DNA of 64,000 nt, from assembly GCA_907164885.2 (NCBI GenBank), contig OU015495.1:5516308-5580307 (forward strand). Direction: 5' to 3'. Source of the DNA: Dolomedes plantarius. Its lineage: Eukaryota; Arthropoda; Arachnida; Araneae; Dolomedidae. The position numbers were made by a program, and so were the translations under genes. The notes beneath the pieces are model-generated. The model was not told the DNA's origin and did no database searches. It worked only from the letters and a program-made list of their open reading frames with translations. Every line of letters begins with the position of its first letter. Position 1 is the first letter of the stretch. Of this stretch, positions 26,590 through 37,227 are shown one piece after another.

Positions 26590-27940
26590 GAGGAAAGTTG
26601 GGAGTCTTTTCTTTGACGGACGAAAAGATGATCGAAAAATTCAATGCCAAGCAATTTCGCTAGAATGTGAAAGAAGAACACTATTCTCTTATCCAGGAAC
26701 CTGGATGAACTTATATTGCACATGTATCTCCTTCCTCGAGTTCATCAAATGATATAACTCAAACCATTATTTCTCGTTTGTCTGAATTATCAATAACACT
26801 AGAAAAACTAGAAGTAGTAGGGTGTAATGGCAATGTAATCAACACTGGAAGGAGGAACGGTGTCATCCACCGACTAGAAAATCATGTAGGACGCCCACTA
26901 CAGTGGAACATATGCCTCCTGCATTTTAATGAACTTCCTTTTCGCCACGTTTTCCAACATATTGACGGTCAAACCACAGGACCTAATTATTTTAGTGGGC
27001 CAATCGGACAGCAGCTCACTTGCTGTCAAAAACTCCCTGTGGTTGATTATGAACCCATAAATTTTCAATTCCTGATATAGAAAGGAATTTGTTGAGCAAA
27101 GACCAACAGTATTTGTTGGGCATTTCAAATGCAATCACCTTGGGACATTGTCCAGAAGACTTGGAAAATAGGGTCTTGGTCCTTTGTCCCATTCCAGATG
27201 GCTAACTGCGACCAAATGAGTCCTTAGGTTGTATATAAGTTCATCAGATCCATACGGAAACTTAAAAGAAATAGTTGGCTTCATCTTGAAATAATATATG
27301 CCTATGTGGTTTGCCATAAAAAAGAGCAAATATTTTACTGACGGACCAAAACATGTATTTCAAGGAATTCAAAACATCACAGTATTTATCCGACGAATTA
27401 CTTCAAGTAATTCAATGAAATGCATTCTTTGCGCACCCAGAGAATGTTCTGTTGGCAATGCTTGTTGATAAAAGAGAACATATTCGGGAGCTTGGTTACA
27501 GAAGGAGCTTAAAACCAAGACAAATCATCCCATAGAAGAAGTCTGTTAGAGATTTTGTACCACCGAAGATAAACTTTCAATCTTCCGATTACATTGAAAT
27601 TGATTCATTCATTACATTGTAACTAATTACAATGTAATGAATGATTACATTGAATTACATTATTAATAGGAATTCTTGTGTGGCGTATCCTCCTCCAATG
27701 GTACGGAACTTAAGTGAAGATGATATTAAATAATTCATCAATTCTGACACTACGCTCATCAGAAAAATACTAATGTTTCCCTGTAACACCCAGGCTGGGG
27801 AGAGGTGCGTCAAAATTGTGACAGAGGCCTCGAATAAACTATGTGGACATGAAGCTAGTGATGGCTATATCCGTGCAATACTGAAGTCTAAATCGGTTAT
27901 GCCTCATTTCTCCAAAAAACCAGACTTTAAATGTGTATAG
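26590..27940 (+). pseudogene. Pseudogene of a multi-copy arthropod ORF family
   Basis: Joined across at least two frameshifts and several stops, the region reads as one protein of about 450 residues. Recognisable blocks in order are EEHYSLIQEPG, GCNGNVINTGRRNGVI, GRPLQWNICLLHFNELPFRH (about 26890-26950), SGPIGQQL, a HSRWLTAT block (about 27187-27210), MPMWFAIK, HIRELGYRR, CNTQAGERCVKIVTEAS (27784-27835) and a C-terminus MPHFSKKPDF ending at the TAG at 27938-27940. The best continuous frame is 26778-27080. I recognise this as a family present in many unnamed copies in arthropod genomes and annotated in some bracovirus-related segments. Its biochemical role is unknown to me. A 16-bp hairpin at 27605-27644 interrupts it. 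Confidence 0.65.
27605..27644. repeat. Short perfect hairpin in the pseudogene
   Basis: Arms 27605-27620 and 27629-27644 are exact reverse complements (16 bp) around an 8-bp loop. It probably arose by local inverted duplication. Confidence 0.9.
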
Positions 27941-28704
27941 ATATAAAAAAGAAAAAGTAAAAAACAGAGTAAGCCAAAGAATCCGACTCTATGGAAAATC
28001 TTTGTAAATAGATGTAAATGTAATTTAAATATCACACCCCCAACAATTGGATGGTTCGTTGGATAAGGTGTGGGTGGAACTCGGCGTGCAACCATTTCCG
28101 AGTGATGAGTTCTGGGTCGTTTTGTTCTAGCAAATGGAGCGAAGAGTTGCACAGTGAAAATTGCGAAATATTGTTAAATTTGTATTTTTTCAAAGACGTT
28201 GCGCGAACGGAAGAAATAAGATTTATGATCAGAATTTGATTTATTTAGGTCATTTAAACCATCAAACAAGCATTAAAAACTAAAGCGTGTTTATTTTTAA
28301 AGTTTTAACTAACAGAAAAAAATTACAAAAACATCGTGATTTTTGCAATTTTTCATAAATTTCAAGTACGATACGCGGACGGAAGATGCTAACCGATTTT
28401 AATTTTTTATGCCGTTTTTCTTCTTATAACAATAGGCAACTTTTCCGCACTAAAGCGTTTCGAAATAAAAAATTATTTTTTTCGATCCACCCTAGTATCG
28501 ATATCCACCACAGCATCTCTACAGAAACTTTCAGGATTTTTCCCCGAAGGATGGTATAATATAGTCTGAACCACTATTCGTGACTTGTATAATCCAATTC
28601 CAAGGTGAATCAGGTGGTATTACATTACAAAGGTGATTCTGCGCTGTAATAATAAAGGTTTTCATGGTGTTTCTTAGTGTTTCCATTATTTTGATAACCA
28701 CCTG

Positions 28705-28734
<30 letters not shown>
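27941..28734. other. No recognisable gene; (TA)n at right edge
   Basis: AT-rich DNA. A GC-richer stretch at about 28030-28160 has no recognisable identity. A (TA)n run lies at 28708-28734, directly left of the LTR remnant. Confidence 0.4.
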
Positions 28735-28739
<5 letters not shown>

Positions 28740-29487
28740 TAATATTACTAACTACCTATAATCGCCCATTCTGAACTTCCTGTCTGTCCTGGTAACCCCT
28801 CTTTCTTCTCTTTGGCGTAAATGCCTCACCTTTCCACACACTAACTTCCTCCGCCAATTCTGGCAACCTCTCTGAGCTAATTGTATTTTGGCACTTCTAC
28901 GAGGAGACGCAGGAACGTCTTTACATCTGTTGTTATTAGCGTTTTCATTTAAGTGTATCATTCCATTCTTATTTTTCTCCAGCTATTTGTTTTTAAGATT
29001 ATGCAATATTACTATGTTTTTCAATTCTATATTTTAACATAAGAATTTGTGATTTTCGAGCCAGCTTCAACCTAATATTCTAACTACTAATTTTTATGTT
29101 TTCACTATCTGGAGTGCATTGGAGTCGACGGCCACGGCTCCAATCCATTTTAGATGTGGGTGGGGGGGGGGGGGGTATTCTGTGATAATATTACTAACTA
29201 CCTATAATCGCCCATTCTGAACTTTATCTGTCCTAGTAAACCCTCTTTCTTCTCTTTGGTGTAAATGCCTCGCCTTTTCACACACTAAATTCCTCCGCCA
29301 ATTCTGGCAATCTCTCTGAGCTAATTGTATTTTGGCGCTTCTACGATGGGACGCTGGACTGACTCGAAGCGAAGAAGATGTGTTGCTTTATTCGGTAATA
29401 AATTAGTTTGTTCCTGAAGCTGACTTTATTATTTTCCAGCCACGATGTAAGCTCCTATTTCATGAGATGTCCATCCAGGACATTTCA
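28735..29487 (+). mobile_element. LTR-retrotransposon remnant with two related LTR copies
   Basis: The sequence TGTGATAATATTACTAACTA opens both 28735 and 29181, and the two copies stay similar for about 170 bp. The second copy is longer (29181-29487), contains an AATAAA signal near 29396, and ends CATTTCA, giving TG...CA ends. A run of about 15 G with flanking purines (29157-29175) sits just upstream of the second copy, where the polypurine tract of an LTR element belongs. The first LTR appears cut near 28910 and almost all internal coding sequence is gone. TATA-type flanks could be a 4-bp duplication but are uninformative in TA repeats. Confidence 0.65.
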
Positions 29488-29562
29488 TATATATATACTA
29501 GCTAAATACCCGTGCTTCGCTACGGGGTACATTTTAGGATAATTACAATGAAAAAGTAATGA

Positions 29563-29695
29563 AATTGCTTTTTAGAGGATTTTCTTATAAACAATATATT
29601 TTTTTTCTTGATTGGGCAGAACTAATTTTAACAGGCTTGTCCGGGAACTTACGCTTGAGCAAGCTACGTAAAACTGACTGTGGGAGAAACAATTT
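29563..29695 (-). pseudogene. Helitron helicase C-terminal fragment
   Basis: One uninterrupted minus-strand frame reads CFSHSQFYVACSSVSS, then about 16 residues, then KYIVYKKIL and a stop. The FSH.QxYVAxSxV pattern is the last conserved motif of the Pif1-type helicase in Helitron replication proteins, and an IVYKE-like C-terminus is usual. It sits about 65 bp before the CTAG end, as in intact elements. Only about 40 codons survive. Confidence 0.8.
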
Positions 29696-30368
29696 TCTCG
29701 TAAATGTACGCCAGCATATTTTAAGAGGAAATTACAGTTTTATATATAGATTTGATTTAATATCCATAAAACATACTAATTTGAAATAATTTTTTAAAAT
29801 TTCCATCTCAATTAGTCTAGTGGTTAATTTTATCTTTTAATGCATTTTAATATTTTCTTTGTCAATGAATTTCGTTGTTATGCACGTGAAGCAAAATTAA
29901 TTTAAAGTATCACAAAAAGAAAAGAAATCTCGTGATCAGCATTTAATAAATTAAATTCAAAACGTTCCTAACGATTACTGCTTTGGAAGCTAATGATCTG
30001 CTAATTTCCAGTAAAATCTAAAATCATTTGAAAACCACACACCAGTGTTCCACTCACACGCAACACTATAAAACTGAATTACAGTACTCTACGTTTATAT
30101 GGGCATTGAAAATTGTGGTTAGTAGAGGGCAATACGGGACAATCCACGCATTTTCTATAGACACTTGCTATCTTTGGCTATTATTTGATCCGTAATATCT
30201 GCCTCATATGCCGTATGCTTCTAAACGCCATTCCCGAATGAAGAAATCGTGTAGAGGAGGCTTCCGCAACATGTGGACAGAGACAGTTGTTTTGTGATAA
30301 CTGACTGAAGTGGTGTCATCTTTGGCTATTATTTGATCTGTAATATCTGCCTCATATGCCGTATGTTT

Positions 30369-30720
30369 CTAAACGCCATTCCCATATGAACCACAGCCGA
30401 ATTCCTTTAAAATGGAACAAAATGAGGAACTCCAGTTAACCATGTAATCCACTACTGCTACAGGGGCACCAAAATGCGAGAATACAGAGTTTAAATCAAC
30501 CAAAACTGCAATTATGGTGTACATATGACACCTAACTTCTCCAAAAATCTTTGCCTTTGTGATGAGACTCATAAGTGATTTTTGTTTTTGATGAAACACT
30601 CTTGCTAACAAATCATGACGATCCTGTGGTTTTTGTCCAACTATTCTTTGCTGTTGTTGTCTGATTTCTTCTAGTCTCGCTTCTCTTTCCAGGGTAAAGA
30701 TTCGGAAAATCATTCGGAAA
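30369..30720 (-). pseudogene. Helitron Rep-region fragment
   Basis: Part of a 160-codon minus frame (30369-30851). The informative residues are REARLEEIRQQQQRIVGQ, KPQDRHDLLARVFHQK, LITKAKIFGEV and RCHMYTI. This matches the conserved helicase-like N-terminal region just before the Rep nuclease of Helitron proteins. After MYTI the expected nuclease block cannot be read in frame, so the copy is frameshifted. The first ~50 codons of the open frame are hydrophobic and probably intron or non-coding. Rep would nick single strands to start rolling-circle transposition; this fragment cannot. Confidence 0.72.
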
Positions 30721-30960
30721 AAGCTGAAATGTAAACAATACCAAATCAATTTAAAAACTAAATACAGTATAAATAACTTAGAAAAAATAACAGTATAAAT
30801 AACACAGTATGAATAAAAAGTACAGGCTGCGGCCAGATATGCTAAGGCCAATAATACAAAAAAAATTTAAATCGTAGTAAGCAATGAAAAACATTTTACA
30901 CACTTCAATAATAGCAAAACAAAACATGATGGTAAAATAGAAAGGAAAGTTAAAACAGAA

Positions 30961-31884
30961 GTAAGAAGTTAAATTCTAAAAATATAAATGAGGTATAAAT
31001 CAGCTATCGATTCTAATTTATGAATCATTTATCAGGACATGGAAAAATTACTGCATATAAAAAAAATTAACCTTACCTCCATTAATTTCAACACTTCTTG
31101 ACCTGTGGCTTGTCCAATCATGTGAAATATAATTCTTGACAATAAATCTTGTTAACCTAAACTGTTATTTGTGTTTTTTTTTATTTAAAAAGTTATGTTC
31201 TCAAAATATGACAATTAAGAAAAAGATATCATCTAGGAAAAATAAATCATGCTACTTAAGAAAGTCATACCACAAATTTCTATAAAATTAATGTGCAACT
31301 ATATTTGACGTACAAAATAATGCATATGTAATACATTACTAACATGTTTTAACATCAAAAATTTCCACAATCAAAAGCTAAAATTAGTTTAAAATATTAG
31401 CTTTAGGATTTTGTGCAGAATGATAGGTGTTTTAGTTAAATTTCATTAAAAATTACTTCAAATTGATCAATTTATAAAAAAGGTATGCTATTTACAGGTA
31501 AGTTTTTGTTTCTTTTTTTGATTTTTAAGTGCTATTTTAGCATAAAAGACCAAAAAAACCTTTACAAAATTATTTTTTCTCAAAGCTAAACACAAATATA
31601 ATTAACAGTTGTTTTAAAACACCCCTGGTAAACATTTTTAAGTTTCGAAGTATTAGAATGATAATAAAAAATATTCCAGAGTTTCACACAGAAGCATAAA
31701 AAGAAAGAATACGCAAAAAAGTAACTAAATTAAACAAAAATTGACAGAATACAGAAAAAGTGAACACCGGCATAAGTAAATAAAACGTTTCCTTGTGCGA
31801 ATGCGCAATTCTTATGAATGATTGTTTCCAACGCATAGAGCGTTGGAAACAATCATCACCGCGTTGGAAGAACCACATAAAATT
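30961..31884. other. No recognisable gene; one 21-bp inverted repeat
   Basis: AT-rich. ATGATTGTTTCCAACGC at about 31817-31833 is followed by its inverse GCGTTGGAAACAATCAT at about 31840-31856, then another GCGTTGG at 31861. No gene is recognisable. Confidence 0.5.
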
Positions 31885-32360
31885 TGTGTTGAAGTATCGT
31901 TCTTTAAAATTCAATTAAAAATCGAAATTTTAAGATAGAGACTTGAAATGAGGTTTATATGAATGAGAAAGCTTTCATCTTCCAGAAGATGTAAATAGTT
32001 TCTTTGTAAGATAAAAACTCCAAGAGAATCGACCGTAGATGCTAAAAAAAGTTTAAATTTCTCGAAAAAGTGGGTTTAATATTTTGATGAAAATATTAGT
32101 CTGCTTTAAATTATTTTTAAACAAATGAGGTCTTGTTTGAAGGAAAAATGTCTGTAGTCTTAGATTGTAAAAAGATCAAAATTCTACGATAATTTTTTGC
32201 CGAGATAACGTAATCTGAAGTTAAAAAACATAAAATATCCCATAAAACATAAAATAAAAATTTTTCTAGAATAAAATTTAAAATTCGGTCTTCGAGGTGC
32301 ACCTTCCCATAGTCTGCACTACCCGTGTGCCAAATTTCATGGCTGTAAGTTTCAGAGATT
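31885..32360 (+). repeat. Diverged copy of the 449-bp repeat with its natural tail
   Basis: It begins TGTGTTGAAGTATCGTTC and follows the same body as the array at 32552, but its 3' part differs and contains CGTGTGCCAAATTTCATGG. That tail reappears only at the end of the last array unit (about 34268-34362). This copy therefore looks like the ancestral monomer of the repeat. Confidence 0.8.
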
Positions 32361-32460
32361 AGAATGGAAACACAAAAAGAACAACGAATCAAGGTATCTA
32401 ATTTTTTTGGCTACGTATCCCCCGTCCTGCAAACAGTCGCAAGCCAGAAGAAAAATTCTT

Positions 32461-32472
32461 CCCCCCCCCCCC
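32461..32472. repeat. Poly-C run
   Basis: A run of 12 C followed by ACC, unusual in this AT-rich DNA. Length is likely unstable. Confidence 0.9.
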
Positions 32473-32551
32473 ACCGGCGAGAAATTTCGGTCTGTCCACT
32501 GCTCCACGTATGGGCGAAAATTCTTTCTTCGAGACTACCGAATTTGAAATT

Positions 32552-34362
32552 TGTGTTGACGTATCGTTCTTTAAAATTCAATTAAAAATCGAAACTTTAA
32601 GATAGAGACTTGAAATGAGGTTTATATGAATGAGAAAGCTTTCATCTTCCAGATGATGTAAATATTTTCTTTGTAAGATAAAAACACGAAGAGCATCGAC
32701 CGTAGATGCTCAAAAGGGCTAAATTTCTCGAAAAAGTGGGCTTAATATTTTCAAGAAAATATTAGTCTATTTTAAATTATTTTTAAACAAATGAGGTGTT
32801 GTTTGAAGAAGAAATGTCTGTAGTCTTAGATTCTAAAAAGATGAAAATTCTACAATCATTTTTTGTCGAGATATCGCAATCTGAAGTTAAAAAAGCATAA
32901 AATATCCCACAAAACATACTTGAATGACTCAATCGCTTACAATCCAAGGGGAGAAAATTTCGTCATTCAATTCCGAGCTTGAAGAACCAAGCAGGAAATT
33001 TGTGTTCGAGTATCGTTCTTCAAAATTCAATTAAAAATCGAAATTTTAAGATAGAGACTTGAAATGAGGTTTATATGAATGAGAAAGCTTTCATCTTCCA
33101 GTTGATGTAAATACTTTCTTTGTAAAATAAAAACACGAAGAGCATCGACCGTAGATGCTCAAAAGGGCTAAATTTCTCGAAAAAGTGGGCTTAATATTTT
33201 CAAGAAAATATTAGTCTATTTTAAATTATTTTTAAACAAATGAGGTCTTGTTTGAAGAAGAAATGTCTGTAGTCTTAGATTCTAAAAAGATCAAAATTCT
33301 ACAATCATTTTTTGTCGAGATATCGCAATCTGAAGTTAAAAAAGCATAAAATATCCCACAAAACATACTTGAATGACTCAATCGCTTACAATCCAAGGGG
33401 AGAAAATTTCGTCATTCAATTCCGAGCTTGAAGAACCAAGCAGGAAATTTGTGTTCGAGTATCGTTCTTCAAAATTCAATTAAAAATCGAAATTTTAAGA
33501 TAGAGACTTGAAATGAGGTTTATATGAATGAGAAAGCTTTCATCTTCCAGTTGATGTAAATACTTTCTTTGTAAAATAAAAACACGAAGAGCATCGACCG
33601 TAGATGCTCAAAAGGGCTAAATTTCTCGAAAAAGTGGGCTTAATATTTTCAAGAAAATATTAGTCTATTTTAAATTATTTTTAAACAAATGAGGTCTTGT
33701 TTGAAGAAGAAATGTCTGTAGTCTTAGATTCTAAAAAGATCAAAATTCTACAATCATTTTTTGTCGAGATATCGCAATCTGAAGTTAAAAAAACATAAAA
33801 TATCCCACAAAACATACTTGAATGACTCAATCGCTTACAATCCAAGGGGAGAAAATTTCGTCATTCAATTCCGAGCTTGAAGAACCAAGCAGGAAATTTG
33901 TGTTCGAGTATCGTTCTTCAAAATTCAATTAAAAATCGAAATTTTAAGATAGAGACTTGAAATGAGGTTTATATGAATGAGAAAGCTTTCATCTTCCAGT
34001 TGATGTAAATACTTTCTTTGTAAGATAAAAACACGAAGAGCATCGACCGTAGATGCTCAAAAGGGCTAAATTTCTCGAAAAAGTGGGCTTAATATTTTCA
34101 AGAAAATATTAGTCTATTTTAAATTATTTTTAAACAAATGAGGTCTTGTTTGAAGGAAAAATGTCTGTAGTCTTAGATTGTAAAAAGATTAAAATTCTAC
34201 GATAATTTTTTGCCGCGATATCGTAATCTGAAGTTTAAAAAAATATAAAATATCGCACAAAACATAAAATAAAAAATTTTCTAGAATAGAATTTAAAATT
34301 CGGGCTTCGAGGTACACCTTTCCATAGTCTGCAGTACCCGTGTGCCAAATTTCACGGCTGTG
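32552..34362 (+). repeat. Tandem array, four units of 449 bp
   Basis: Units start at 32552, 33001, 33450 and 33899, exactly 449 bp apart. Units two and three are nearly identical by eye, for example differing at an AAAGCATAA/AAACATAA site. Unit one is slightly more diverged. Unit four ends in the alternative tail shared with 31885-32360 instead of the AATGACTCAATCGCTTACAA junction seen in units one to three. Expansion by unequal crossing over inside a repeat element explains this. No frame is open through a unit. Confidence 0.95.
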
Positions 34363-34411
34363 AGGCATACACACACACACATACACGTGCAAATACTTGC
34401 TTTTATTAATA

Positions 34412-34442
<31 letters not shown>
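34360..34442. repeat. (CA)n and (TA)n microsatellites
   Basis: A short CA run near 34371-34384 and a TA run at about 34414-34442 follow the array. Confidence 0.9.
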
Positions 34443-34444
<2 letters not shown>

Positions 34445-34559
34445 AAAAGTGTTTCGCAAACAACTTTCGGTTCTATTTCATTAAAAAAAATACAGTTTTT
34501 TATACAAAGAAATAACTTTAATTAGTTATGTATTGACCATTTTAATTTATAACCGCTTT

Positions 34560-35750
34560 TCATTTTCCAAGCAATTCCCTTCTCCAATTTCAAGGAGCTT
34601 CTGATCTTTTCCTGCAAAAAAGTTTTCCAAGTGGGACACTGTTATCTGAAATGTAGGTTTTACCTGACAAGGAGTTTTTCAGAGCATGAAAAAAATGGTA
34701 GTCTGATGGTGCAATACATATAGGTCAGGTCTATATGGTGGAGGTGGTAACACATCCCAACCAAGCTCCAATATTTTCTGATGCGTGTCTAAAGGTGGTT
34801 GTGGCTTGGCATTGTCATTATGGAACGTAATAGGTTTACGATTCACCTATTCTGGACGTTTCTGTTGCAAAGAATCTTTCAGTTTTGTTATTTCTTGACA
34901 AGGTTACTTTGGTTTGGTTTATTTTGGTGCGCTACGGTCAATTGTTGATACACGAGGGCTAATTAGATCAGGACCTATCGCTTAAAGACGATTCCGCACT
35001 CAACTGCCAAGGCTTTAACTGTCCATGACAAGAGTGGGATTCGAACACTGATGGGGAGACTTGAACTGGTACCGATTGCCAACGCTCTAGGCATCCGGCC
35101 ATCGTCCGGCTGAATACACATTAGAATTGATCTCTTCGTTCCTTGGTAAAAGCTCAAAATAAACGATTCTCTTATAATATCTGATAACATAACCTTCTTT
35201 AGATGAATATCAGCATTAGATGTTGTTTGAAGGTGCTCACCCGGCTTGGACCATGATCTTTTGCGTTCATTGTTAAAGTAAAAAATCCATTTTGCCCCAC
35301 GCGTTATTAATCGTTTCAAAAATCATTTTGGTTACGTTTCAAAACCAAATCCCATATTCTGATACGTTGTGTTAACGTGCAGGACGCTCTGGCAGATCAT
35401 CTGAGATTGATGGATGGCAAATTAAAAGCACTCATTGAAGTTGATCGTCTCATAAATGTACTGGAACTTGCTGAGAGCCTAAATTCATCGAAAACAATGT
35501 TTGATGACCATTTGAAATAGCTTTGTTAAGAAAAGAAGATTGATGTTTGGATTCCCCATGAACTTAAGTTAAACGAAAAATATCACCTGAATGAAATTTT
35601 ATACCCCAATTCTGGCATGAGTTTTCTGTTAATGCATCAATACCATAGGCGGCACAATTCTTTATTGTGTGCATCCGCAACTCTTTTACATTTGAGGAAA
35701 TAAACCAGTGAAATGTGCCGAAAATGTTGATTTTTTCCATGTTTTTATTA
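34560..35750 (-). pseudogene. Mariner transposase with internal inversion, split by a SINE
   Basis: Minus-strand N-terminus (35745 to about 35590) reads KNCAAYGIDALTENSCQNW and KFHSGDIF, a mariner first helix-turn-helix region. The next block (GRSGRSSEID, IEVDRLINV.ELAESLNSSKT, VWIPHELKLNEK) is on the plus strand at about 35376-35577. The following block, RIRIWDLVLKRNQND, returns to the minus strand from 35375 down, then KRSWSKPGEH and KKVMLS. The motif that should carry the first catalytic Asp reads ITRGAKW and lacks it. A SINE occupies 34905-35112. The C-terminal part has FHNDNAKPQP (about 34806-34835, second Asp), LGWDVLPPPPYRPDL and ENFFAGKDQK. Several frameshifts and stops are present. 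I found no convincing terminal repeats; family R abuts the 5' side. Confidence 0.85.
34905..35112 (-). repeat. tRNA-derived SINE (family B) inside the mariner
   Basis: Minus strand: the head CCGGACGATGGCCGGATGCC is A-box-like, and GTGTTCGAATCCCACTC is B-box-like (about 35035-35051). The tail with the GGACCTATCGCTTAAAG module matches the copies at 1-170 and 21195-21325. It separates the middle and C-terminal parts of the mariner transposase, so it inserted later. Confidence 0.7.
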
Positions 35751-36162
35751 ACTCGCTTTCTTGTTTGTGTGTTTGTGTGTTTGTCCAGTACAAATCTTGC
35801 AATCGATTTTTAACAAATTTCCCGACTAGCGATACATTTGAAACTTTTAGAATAGCTCAGAACACGATGACAATGCATAATTTTCATAAATTTAGCCATC
35901 TTTAAGTAGAATTAAATTCATTTTCAGTTAATTATGATTTGTAGACTGGTGCAGCCATCTATCCACCGGGGCGGGAACGAAAAGTTAAACGCAAGTTAAC
36001 TTCCAATTAACTTCATTTTATTTCAAGTTAATGGGATAATTTATCAAAAAAATTTTAAAAAAATATTTATTAATACATAGAATTATCAAGTTTATATGAT
36101 TCAACAGAAAATTTAAAACGTGGTATATAAAAGGTTCTTTTTATCTTGTACTTATTATATTT
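35737..36162 (+). repeat. Interspersed repeat family R, copy 2
   Basis: It starts CCATGTTTTTATTAACTCGC, with a TTTGTGTG run, the CTTTTAGAATAGCTCAGAAC block, GGTGCAGCCATCTATCC and the AACTTCCAATTAACTTCATT block, and ends near TATCTTGTACTTATT. It abuts the 5' side of the broken mariner. Confidence 0.85.
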
Positions 36163-36177
36163 TATAGTGGCTCATAT

Positions 36178-36395
36178 TTTATAGTGGTTAGCGTCTTGAG
36201 CCGCCACGCAGTTCTCTCTGTTTCGAATCCCGATGAGGCTTAGTCATTTCCATGTCGTCCCTCTCATAGGGCGCAATTCTGGCTCACCTATATTGTGATC
36301 CCATAATAAATTAGCCAGCAAAATTAGCGGTGTAGGGCAAAAGGCAAATGTCTCCCGACAAAGTGCCTCGGCATTAGAAAAATAAATCTTCCATC
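36178..36395 (+). repeat. tRNA-derived SINE (family A), copy 2
   Basis: An A-box-like AGTGGTTAGCGTCTTGAG and a B-box-like GTTTCGAATCCCG lie near 36186 and 36220. The body with TGGCTCACC and CCATAATAAA matches the SINE at 57590-57800. Confidence 0.75.
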
Positions 36396-36565
36396 ATTCA
36401 GCGTAAATTTCCTGCTTAAATATTCCACGATTTTATTTAAAGGACACGCTGGTGTCAGTTGCCACAATGAATTCTCGGAAATTTGTTTCTAATAACATTA
36501 AAATCATTTACACACAACTACAGCTACCTTACGGAATAACAGAAAATAGTTTCCGGACAACCCAA

Positions 36566-37143
36566 TCTATATGTAAAAAACAGTTCCGTAACTGACTAAC
36601 TCACTGACTGACTGACTGACATACAACGCACAGACCAAACCGCAGGACCTAAAGAGCTGAAATTTTGCATGGCGATTCTTCTTATAGTGTAGGGGTGCAC
36701 TAAGAAAGATTTTTGAAAAATTCTTCTTAGATTTTTTTAAATTAAATTTTTAAGCTGTTTTAGTAACTTTTTTTAAGTTTGCATTTAAAATAATAATTTG
36801 AGGGTTATAAAATTTATATCACGAGAAAGATCACAAAAAGTCCTTTAAAATGAAATCTTTTTCGAATCTTTACCTCCATTTTCAAATTTTTGGTGAATTT
36901 TTAAAGATTAATTTTTAGAATTTAATTTATTCAATGCTGATCACGTGATTTCTTTTTCTGGTACTTTAAATAAATTTATCGTCACGTGCATAACAACTAA
37001 ATAGACAAAAAAAATATTTTTTTTTTTGCTAATGCGGCAGACGATTGGACATTATTTTGTCTAAAAAAATATCCCTCACAATTTTTTTATAAACATATAT
37101 ATTTTTTTCTACATCATTTGTATATATTGATCCTCGTATTTAT

Positions 37144-37227
<84 letters not shown>

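Larger units (their letters stand above)
29498..30960 (-). mobile_element. Helitron remnant with coding fragments
   Basis: On the minus strand the 3' end is CCCGTAGCGAAGCACGGG-type hairpin sequence followed by CTAG at 29498-29501. A C-terminal Pif1-like helicase fragment ends near 29563, and a Rep-region fragment lies at 30369-30720. The 5' flank shares about 45 bp with 42085-42130, so both belong to the same family. The 5' terminus is not identified. A 72-bp direct repeat (30171 and 30319 starts, 148-bp offset) lies between the two coding fragments. Confidence 0.7.

Noticed and set aside
28260..28500. Possible transposon end at the CCACCCTAG sequence near 28490
   Set aside because: No matching inverted terminus was found on the other side.
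32552..34362. Possible rDNA spacer or histone cluster repeats at 449-bp period
   Set aside because: No rRNA or histone sequence occurs; the units look like a duplicated non-coding repeat.
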